Source: Strongyloides papillosus
Taxonomy: Eukaryota; Nematoda; Chromadorea; Rhabditida; Strongyloididae
Assembly (NCBI GenBank): GCA_005656395.1
Contig: SRSI01000062.1
Span: forward strand, 186,001 to 250,000
Direction of reading: 5' to 3'
DNA length: 64,000 nt
How positions within the stretch are numbered: the first letter of the stretch is position 1; the number at the start of each line of letters is the position of its first letter. Positions 56,035 to 64,000 of this stretch are shown piece after piece. Position numbers and translations under genes: made by a program. The notes under the pieces were generated by a model. The model was not told the DNA's origin, did not search any database, and saw nothing but the letters and a program-made list of their open reading frames with translations.

Positions 56035-57376
56035 ATGGGTTGGTATTGCTTCCGATTTTGGTTAATATATCGGTTTGCCTTAGCAGTTCTAGCCCATTTA
56101 AATTTTGGTTTTTCCCTTGAAGTAGACTGCGTATATTTTTGTTTATGGAAAGCATATGATTTACTATGGTTTTGGATGCATTTTTTGATTTGTATTTGTG
56201 TTCCGGCTTTGAGACCAGAAAATTATTTATTAGTAGTTATCAATTTAATTTTAAAAAAATGCACAACATATAAAGATAAAACTTTTAGGGTTTGTTTTTT
56301 TTTCACGTTAAAAAAATTATATATAATTTAATTAGTTTATTTATAATGATTTGTATAATTGGAAAAAATCAAAAGTAGAAATGGATTTAGAGAGAATATT
56401 GACATTAGAAGAAAATAAAAGGAAAAATAAACAATTTGGAGTTGATAGTGATGAGGAATATGATTTAAATATTCCTATTAATGAGAAAGAATTATCTGTT
56501 AAGAGATTATATCCTGATTTGCCAGAAGTTGTTGACAAAACGAGAACTGATGATGATATAAGTGACAAAGAAACTGACAGTAGTGACGAATTTGATAGAG
56601 AAATGGATGATGATTTAGATGACCGAATGGATGAAGGTAGTCATAGTCGTTTTAAAGAACAATCACGTCCAATGATTTTGAAAAAATCAAAAGAATTTGA
56701 TGGAAAAAAGAATGACAAAGATACAAAAATTGGAAATATTATTGGTAAACTACCATTAAAAAAGATAAATCCATTGAAACTTGTAAAGAAGGATGATAGT
56801 GCAAAATCACCAGTAAGTGAGGAAGAAAAAAGAGAACAAGAAGAGGCAAAAGCTAGATTAAAGAAAGAGAAAGAAGAAAGAAAAGCCCTGATAAATGAGA
56901 TAAAGGCAAAAAGAAAGGCTGAACTTCAAATTCTTGCTAAAAAAGAAAGAAGTAGAAGGAATATTGCCAATATAATTGAGCATAGTCTGAATTTTTGGAG
57001 AATGATGGCGTCATTCGCTATTCTTGTTGGTAATAGTAGAAAAACATTTCTACCAAATGAAGTTCTTAAACCAGGAGAATTCGTTAAAGAACATGATCCT
57101 GAATTTTTAATGTTTTTCTCAGCAACACTTTTTCTTGAAATTTTCCTTTTCTGGATACGTATATTTTGGACACATATACAACATTGGAAACTTTGTTGTG
57201 CAATAGGATTATTTAAACATTTACTTTGGCTTAGTTTTGTAGTTATTGTAGCTGTTGTAACTATGTACATTCCTATGCATATGGTACATGAAGATTTAGA
57301 TATTACTTGGTGTAAGATCAAAAATGATTCTGATTATAGATGGATTCAAGATGTAGTAGAATATGAATTTTTCTAA
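56035..57376 (+). CDS. Orphan membrane protein with charged cytosolic middle
   Basis: Exon 1 (56035-56289) and exon 2 (56336-57376) give 431 aa, joined in phase 0 across a 46-nt intron with a GTTTGT donor and an AATTAG acceptor. The N-terminus has two or three membrane spans rich in Trp/Phe/Cys (LLWFWMHFLICICVPAL). The middle (about aa 95-290) is strongly charged: an acidic DDDISDKETDSSDEFDRE stretch, then a Lys/Glu/Arg coiled coil around EEEKREQEEAKARLKKEK. The C-terminus has three further spans (FFSATLFLEIFLFWI, IGLFKHLLWLSFVVIVAVV). No family is recognised, and a lineage-restricted protein is likely. The exon 1 junction is the least certain part; the second exon is clearly coding. It is convergent with the aquaporin (165 bp apart). 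Confidence 0.7.
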
Positions 57377-57541
57377 AACTTTGTATATATAGCCTATATA
57401 CTTAATAAAACCAATGCTTATTTATTAAGAATTTAATACTTTTGCTTAAAAAATTATAAAACAAATTTATATATATAATATTTATAAAATAATAAAGGGC
57501 TTCTTTCGTTATTTTTAATTTTTTAAAAAAAAAAATTCTTT

Positions 57542-58574
57542 TTAAGGAAGCGCTGATTTTGGATTAGTTATTTCTAAGACTTCACTTAATCCATGAAGAC
57601 CAATACAAATTTTATATATCCATGCACCAATAAGAGCACCAATGAATGGTCCAACAATAGGAATCCAAAAGTAATAATCACCATATGAGAATACTTTACT
57701 TCCATAACCAGCAACCCAAGTAAAGAATCTTGGACCAAAATCACGAGCAGGATTGATGGCAAATCCACCATTTGTTCCATAAGTTAAAGCAATCATAGCC
57801 ATGATACCTCCAGCCAATGCTGGAACGACTCCTGGGTGAATACGATGCCTACGATCAGTTATCAAACAAATACACCCAGAAAGGATAGCTGTTCCGATGA
57901 GTTGATCAAAAAATGACCCAAATGCAGTCATATGTGGGGCTGGGAATGTTGTAAACAAACCTGCAACTTGAATATCTCCAACATATGTATTATTTCCAAA
58001 TATTTTACTAATTTTTTGTATGTCATCTAAATAATATAGTTAAGCAAATAATTTTTTTACATTAAAAAACGTACCATATTTACTAGTGTAAGTAACTACT
58101 GCTCCCATAAACGCTCCGACTAGTTGAGATATAATATAATGTGGTAATTTGGCAAATGAAAGATTACCAAGGATTGCTTGTGTAACAGAAATTGCAGGAT
58201 TAATATGGGCACCTTAAATGTATATTATTTATAGTAGAATGAACAATATATAAGAAAACACTTTATACATCAAACAACATAGTAATTTAACGTTTAAATA
58301 GTTTTTAACTGACCTGAAACTGCTGCTGCCAAGTATACTGAGAAAGCAAAACCTATGCCCCATGCTATGGGGATAACAATCATATTATTACCACCAGTAG
58401 AAGCAAATTGAACATTTGCAGCTGTTCCAATCATCTAAATATTATATTTTAAGTTTTTTAAAAGATAAAACATACAACAAAAAAGAATGTGGCAATAAAT
58501 TCTGCTAATATCTCTCTTACTGTTAACTGATCAGTATGAAGTTTATCGGCAATTGATGATTGAATTGATGTCAT
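57542..58574 (-). CDS. aqp: Aquaglyceroporin
   Basis: Four exons (58476-58574, 58314-58434, 58075-58212, 57542-58026) give 280 aa, the family length. This is a plasma-membrane channel for water and glycerol. Seen: LTVREILAEFIATFFFV in helix 1, the first NPA in GAHINPAISVTQA, and the second in NPARDFGPRFF. The Asp after the second NPAR is the hallmark of glycerol-conducting members (GLP/AQP3-like). C. elegans relatives are aqp-1, aqp-2 and aqp-3. The loop between helices 3 and 4 carries a possible N-glycosylation site (NNT). All introns are 47-101 nt and splice in frame, with both NPA motifs intact, so the protein should be functional. Confidence 0.96.
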
Positions 58575-59845
58575 TGTGGATGGAAAGATAAAATTCTTTT
58601 AATTGTCTCTATAATGTAATAATGTAGAAAATCTTTCTAGATATATATTTTTGTGATATTAATTTTATATTATATAAAATATAAAAATATATTTTGCTTG
58701 TTACAAAAGAATTATTTTTTAGAAAAAAAATAATAATGAAAATTTTTTTAATGTATTGAATAAATTTTTCTAGCATCGAAAAATAAAACAAACAAAAATA
58801 GATATTCGTTAAATTATTAAATCATAACCACGATTGTCAAAATAAAAGTGAGGAGAATGGCAAATAAAAATTTTTTGATTGATAAACCTTTCATGTTTAC
58901 ACTCTAACTTTAAATAGTCAAAATTGCATGAAACAAGTTTCTCTTTTTCTATATAAACGGCTACAAAATGTATACCTAAACTTTATTAGGGCGTGTCCAA
59001 AACTAAAAATAATATATATACTTTTAAAATTACAAATTTGGCAATGGTAATAGATTGAAAAGATAGATTGTTATGTTAAGTGATTATCAGTGGTAACAAT
59101 AGTTAATTGCTGGAATAGTTTTATGAAATGACAAGCAACCTTCCGAAAAAGTGTACATATATATGTTTAAAAGGAAGGGATTGTTATTCTCAAGAATTTA
59201 TAGTAAAGTTTATAAAACATAAATAATATAGCATCGTTATACTAACTTTCACTATTTGTAAGCTGATTTAAAAAATAGAACCATTTGAAGTATGAATAAT
59301 GGTATAAATTATTATTATTTATTAATCGGAAGTGTTGAATATTTACAAGATTATGCATGAAAATGCAATTTAATCATTATTTTAGTCATAATATTAAAAT
59401 GTATAAAAATTATAATGACCACTTTGATAGAATAATAAAAATTAATATGAGAAATTTTTGATTGATTCTACTACCTTATAATGCGAAGAATCCTTTTCAC
59501 TTATGCACAAATGTTACGTTTTGTTATTTTTTCAGTAGAATTAATAATTTAAAGTATTTACTTAACATAAGTAAATATAAATCGTAATGCAGTAATTTTT
59601 TGTAGAATATTTTTAGAATTAACAAAGTTTCAACATGAAATAAATTGCAATTGTTTTTTGCAAAAAAAGTGTTTTGGTTAAAAATATGTTTTGACAAAAA
59701 TTTAGAAAAAATTTACTTAAAAAAGTACATAGAAAAAAATCGTTAAATAAAGACTTTAAAGCTACAACAAATTGTGATACCCAAATATTTCAAAAAAATT
59801 TAATATTAGTAAAAAATTGTATATATTTCTTCTTATTAAATACTG
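58575..59845. other. Intergenic, nothing recognised
   Basis: About 1.27 kb of AT-rich DNA between two minus-strand genes: the aquaporin promoter side and the PTR 3' side. The ORF at 58609-58791 is low-complexity and rejected. Confidence 0.5.
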
Positions 59846-62800
59846 CTATGTTTCGCTCTTTAGAATTTCTCTTGATTCATCTTTTGCTTCATGTAAAATT
59901 GTATCATCATTATCTTTCATATTTCGACCCATATATCTGCAAGATCTGGTACTTGACGACGACAAAAACGTATGATAAATATTTGTATTATTAATAAATT
60001 CTGGAAGTGCCGTCAAAATTGTTGGAAGGATCACTAAACCATGTATAAAACCCAATGTTACGACAAGAAATATTGTCTTTACAAAGACAATTGGAGAATA
60101 ACTATTCAAAAATAATAATGGTAGTACACACATTATTGTACTCAGTCCAGCTTGTATCATTGGCCATGCTACCGCTGTCAAAGTATGTTCCAATCGTTCC
60201 TGAACACCTTTTAAAGAAACTTTAATTATCTTTCCATTTCGAATTTCTCTTTTACTAGTTACTTGAAAATGATAGCTTACATGTGCTGTAAAGTCCACAC
60301 TCATTCCAATAGACATTAAAACTGCTGCCATAACAACAGGATCAAGATCACAACCCCAATGATTCAAAAAACCAAAAACTCCTGTTGATATAGAAACTAT
60401 TGCTAAACTAGCTGTTACGACAGATAAAGTTGGAATAAATATAGCACAAACTATTGTCATAACTGATAACGTTAATATACCAGTTGAAATGGCAACTGAT
60501 TTTAATGAAAGCATCTGATCAACAAACATTCCATTTGCCTCCCAAACAGTAACATTTAAATCTGAGTAAGATTCTGCAATTTTCCTCCATACTTGTTGAA
60601 TTTTAATTCTTTGATCCCATGTAGAGACATTTTCATATGAAACCGTAAACCAGAATTTAACAACAACATTCTGGCTTATTAGTTTATTTTTGCTTTGAGT
60701 TGTATTTTTAACACTCCAATCGATGACATCTTTCTTTTTAAGTTTTACAAATGTTCTCCAATGTTTGTATATTGGGTCTTCTAGAAATCCATCAATGTAA
60801 CTCCAATCAATTCCAGTTTCACTTCTAGTTACTCTTTTCGTATCTTCAAAATCAAAATTCATGAATTTCACTAATTTTTCATACGCTGAAGTTGTATTCC
60901 ATGCTTTTATATAATCTCTTAACCATAACATACTAGCATACTTTCCTTTGCATTCTTTAAGACCCTCAAATTCATCAACTAACTGATAAAATCTTTTCAA
61001 ATCTTTTTTACTTGTTATATCAACTGGATTATTGACAATGATAGTTGCTGGATGATAAGCTTTCCAAATAATATCTTCCAATTGTCCATTTGTAACTTGA
61101 AGAGGTGAATCTGAAGGTAATATTTTTCCTGCATCTAATTTCGTTTTAATATTAACAGAACCAGTTATTGCAAAATAAAGGTAAATTGTCATTACTAATG
61201 CAAGAAATAGGAACCATATTGGATTTCTCACTAAATTACAGTAATGATGGAGCCATCGATGTTGAAGTTTATCTATATATTCTCTCCATGATTTTTCATT
61301 TCTTGGTAATTGATCTTTTTCTTTACATGAACTTGCTAAAGTTATTGAAGATGATGATGATAATGGTGATACATTTATTACATATGAATTTTTTTCAAAA
61401 GTTGATGCTATTGTTAGTATTGGTCCAAATAATATTAATTCATAAATGTATCCAAGAGCCATAGCAATTGCAGTTGCTGCACAAAACATTCTTATTTCTA
61501 AAAAAATTATTGATTTTTTTTAATTATTAAAAAAATACCTGGTGTTGGTGTTGTAGCACCTATAAGAAAACTGATAAAATTTGTTAAACTAGTTATTGTT
61601 ATACTTGGACCAACTTCCTCATAAACAACACTCATTCTATCAACTGTACCAAATCCTTCATTTCCGAGTCTTTGAAATGCATGAATCATTAGAAAAGCAT
61701 CATCAACACCAATTCCCATTACAAGAAAAGGCATAACTAACATGAAACTATTAGTCCTCATACCAAAAGCGCTTATCATTCCATAGGTACTAGTGATAGC
61801 AAGAATAGGACACATAATGGAACCTAATGCTACAATAATTTTTCCAACATCAAGTGAATTATGATACACAGCACCAATCCCAACATTAGATGCAACAAAA
61901 ATAATCATAAAAAGGAAACCAGCAGCAAAATATGGAGTAATTTTTTTACCATCTCTCATCATTTCATCATCTAATATCTCAGTCCCTGCAACATTAATAT
62001 TAACAATAGAACTATAATTTTTATTCTCTTGAGTAAATTTAAAAATTTCTTTTTCCCACTGATATAAAATTTTTTCCTGAAATTCACTCTTTGCTTCACC
62101 ACGAAATACTAGGAAAACAACAGAAACTGACTCCATATTTGTGATTGATTGTATTCTATTATATCCATTAAGTGTAGCTGTAGAAGTATTAAAGATGGAA
62201 TGATTAACAAAAACATCTCTCGTTGACGGGTATCCTTTTTGAACAACACCAAAAAAAGTCCGTTCCAAATGCATTTCATAGTCATCTACTGATATTATTG
62301 GATAAGTTAATCTTATCTCTTCGGGTAACGGTTTATTATTTTTCACAGCTTCTATAGTTCTATTTAAACCATCTGCAAACATTTCTAATCCTATATTAGC
62401 ATAACAAAATGGTTCACAAATTTCTAAATAAGAATAACTTTTATTTTTGTTTTTTTCATTTTCATTCTTAAAAATAGGAATTATTTTAAAGGTGCTTTGC
62501 ATAAAATTTAAAATTCTCTTTGCTTCATAAATGTATTCCTCTCTCAACATAGAGTTGTTGTCTTTTGCCGTTAGCGTACAAACAGTCATAATTGGATCAC
62601 CTGAGGAGTTCCAGAATTCTCTAATAACATTTGTTTCATAACGACTTGGACTGTTAGTTGGTGTGTATCCATCCCGTATTCTATCCCGTAAATCTATTTT
62701 GTATAATCCTATACTCCATAATGAGATAATTGTTGAGATAACTATAAAATGGTATGGCTTTTTAGCTACTGCGCCTCCGAAAAAACGAAACATTCCTTTT

Positions 62801-63081
62801 AAAGTCAAAAAAGATGTAAAAGATCTATGCTTTTTTGTGTTATCAAAATGATCTAAAAAATTTGTTTCTTTATCTCATTTTAGTTTAAACATACTTGGAT
62901 TAGTTGCTTTAATAGTTTTCCCGTTTTCCACAACATTTAGTGGTAGTTTTTCATCATTCCAATTGGTATTTCTATCAACAGCCTTATCATTATCATCAGA
63001 AGTAGTTTGTTTGAAATTTGTCAGTCTATCAGTCATACAATCTTCAGCTCTCCTACAAGTCATAAATTCTTCGTCTTCCAT
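59846..63081 (-). CDS. ptr: Patched-related (PTR) RND-superfamily membrane protein
   Basis: Three exons (62895-63081, 61539-62852, 59846-61497) give 1050 aa and about 12 membrane spans in two homologous halves, each with a large extracellular loop. Seen: the first span after RFFGGAVAKKPYHFIV, DLRDRIRDGYTPTNSPS, the sterol-sensing-type block TNSFMLVMPFLVMGIGVDD (GxxxDD in span 4), GPSITITSLTNFISFLIGA, and the second-half SIGMSVDFTAHVSYHF (GxxxD in span 10). The paired acidic residues are the proton-relay positions of RND transporters. Nematode PTR proteins act in cuticle formation, moulting and endocytosis, often with hedgehog-related ligands, one of which lies at 34012-35573. Exon 1 was recovered by a 42-nt intron (62853-62894) that removes an in-frame TGA. 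The ATG at 63079-63081 is the first in frame. Confidence 0.92.
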
Positions 63082-64000
63082 TTTTTTTAGTTTGGAAAAA
63101 ATTTTTTCAAAAAGATGTATCAATCATAAGAAAATAAATAAAATAAATATTTAAAGATTATAAATAAATATTTTTCCAGAAATAGGAAGAAGTAGTTTAA
63201 TGATGTTTTATTGGTAATAAATAATCTTTCTAAATAAATGAAGAAAAATTAATGTTAAGAAATATTTTTTATTTAAATAAATTAATTTTTGATAAAAAAT
63301 ATTTATATTTTCTTAGAGAAATTTTAAAAATAATAGTGAAGGAAAAATTAAAGTTGAATAATGGAAACGTTGAATGATATTAATCAATCTTTTTAATATA
63401 ATATAACTTTATAATAATAACATTTATGATAAAGAATAAATTATTAAATTTCTTTAAGCCAACAACATCAGCAAAAATATTGATAATAAATGATATCCAA
63501 AATTTTGGCATATATCATATCGATGTTCGCTCATCTGTAGATTATGATGAATTTTAGATAAAAATATAATTACAAAATATATTACAAGAAAATAGTTATC
63601 AGTAGGAAAAGATCTTAATGGCTAATTGTAGTGATAAATAAAAATTATTTTTCATTTTGAATAAGTAATTATAAAATAAAGTTTAGGAAAATTTTTAAGT
63701 AACTTTTTATATTTAAAGTGTTAAATTTTAATAGAAAAAAAGAAATGTGAAATAACAAGATAAAATAGAATTAAAGAACGAGATATGTTAGAAATAAAAT
63801 TTAACTTCTTGAAAATAATAAATTATATATTGTTACTTAAAAAATTTGATAAAATGGTGAGAATTGTAATTTTTTTAAAAATTTAGAGAAAAAATTTTTA
63901 ATATATAAAATTTATTGACAATTTATAGTATATAATCTGATGAAATAAGTTTTAAATAAAATGAATGTACCTCTAAATGATGATAGTAAAAGTTATACTT
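63082..64000. other. Intergenic to window edge, nothing recognised
   Basis: About 900 bp of very AT-rich sequence upstream of the PTR gene, presumably including its promoter. No coding ORF or RNA gene was recognised. Confidence 0.5.

Noticed and set aside
62875..62877. In-frame TGA between the first two PTR exons, suggesting two genes
   Set aside because: A GTATGT donor (62894) and TTTTTTAG acceptor (62853) remove it in a 42-nt intron and restore the frame.

Overview
The window is AT-rich nematode nuclear DNA. Protein-coding genes lie on both strands. Most have zero to three short introns, many about 42-60 nt, with GT(A/R)AG donors and TTTTAG-type acceptors. The gene content is nematode: a MEC-3-type LIM-homeodomain protein, a hedgehog-related secreted protein, a patched-related (PTR) protein, an invertebrate-type lysozyme, DIC-1/INTS6 and SWSN-7/ARID2. 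The base composition, the small intron number and the style of the orphan secreted genes suggest a Strongyloides-like clade IV worm. That placement is inference; nothing in the sequence proves the genus.

Region 1 (1-6.9 kb) is a broken tandem array of polo-like kinase (PLK) genes on the minus strand. It holds one gene cut by the left edge, two relics (735-945 and about 1000-1262), one complete PLK (3061-4881) and one kinase-less copy that keeps its polo boxes (5254-6223). A glucose-6-phosphate isomerase pseudogene (1266-2871, plus strand) starts exactly where PLK relic homology stops. A probable eIF2-beta fragment starts where the array ends at about 6.43 kb.

Region 2 (7-19 kb) holds a SATB/DVE-like homeobox gene, 1-Cys peroxiredoxin 6, cytosolic aspartate aminotransferase, a frame-broken secreted-protein gene, a TMBIM/Lifeguard channel-like protein, an RPUSD3-like pseudouridine synthase homologue and a SAP30BP homologue. 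The last two lie 121 bp apart on one strand and could be co-transcribed. The aminotransferase, the TMBIM gene and the secreted gene each carry single-base frameshifts, most clearly in homopolymers. For the two conserved genes this looks more like sequence error than gene death. About 5.4 kb without a recognisable gene follows.

Region 3 (24-38 kb) holds Integrator subunit 6, three minus-strand secreted-protein genes (one with MAM-like domains), a hedgehog-related secreted protein with seven 27-bp repeats, and the ILF2/NF45 homologue.

Region 4 (38-51 kb) is dense: exportin-7, RNA polymerase subunit RPB5, ARID2/SWSN-7 (PBAF chromatin remodelling), MEC-3, a DEAD-box-like protein that has lost its catalytic motifs, and a CK1-family kinase.

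Region 5 (51-64 kb) holds an i-type lysozyme with GATA sites upstream, a tyrosine phosphatase homologue that has lost its catalytic residues, an orphan membrane protein, an aquaglyceroporin and a patched-related transporter.

No tRNA, rRNA, CRISPR array or recognisable transposon was found by eye. The most unusual content is the decaying PLK array and the set of homologues with erased active sites: the PTP, the DEAD-like protein, the RPUSD3-like protein and the kinase-less polo-box copy.
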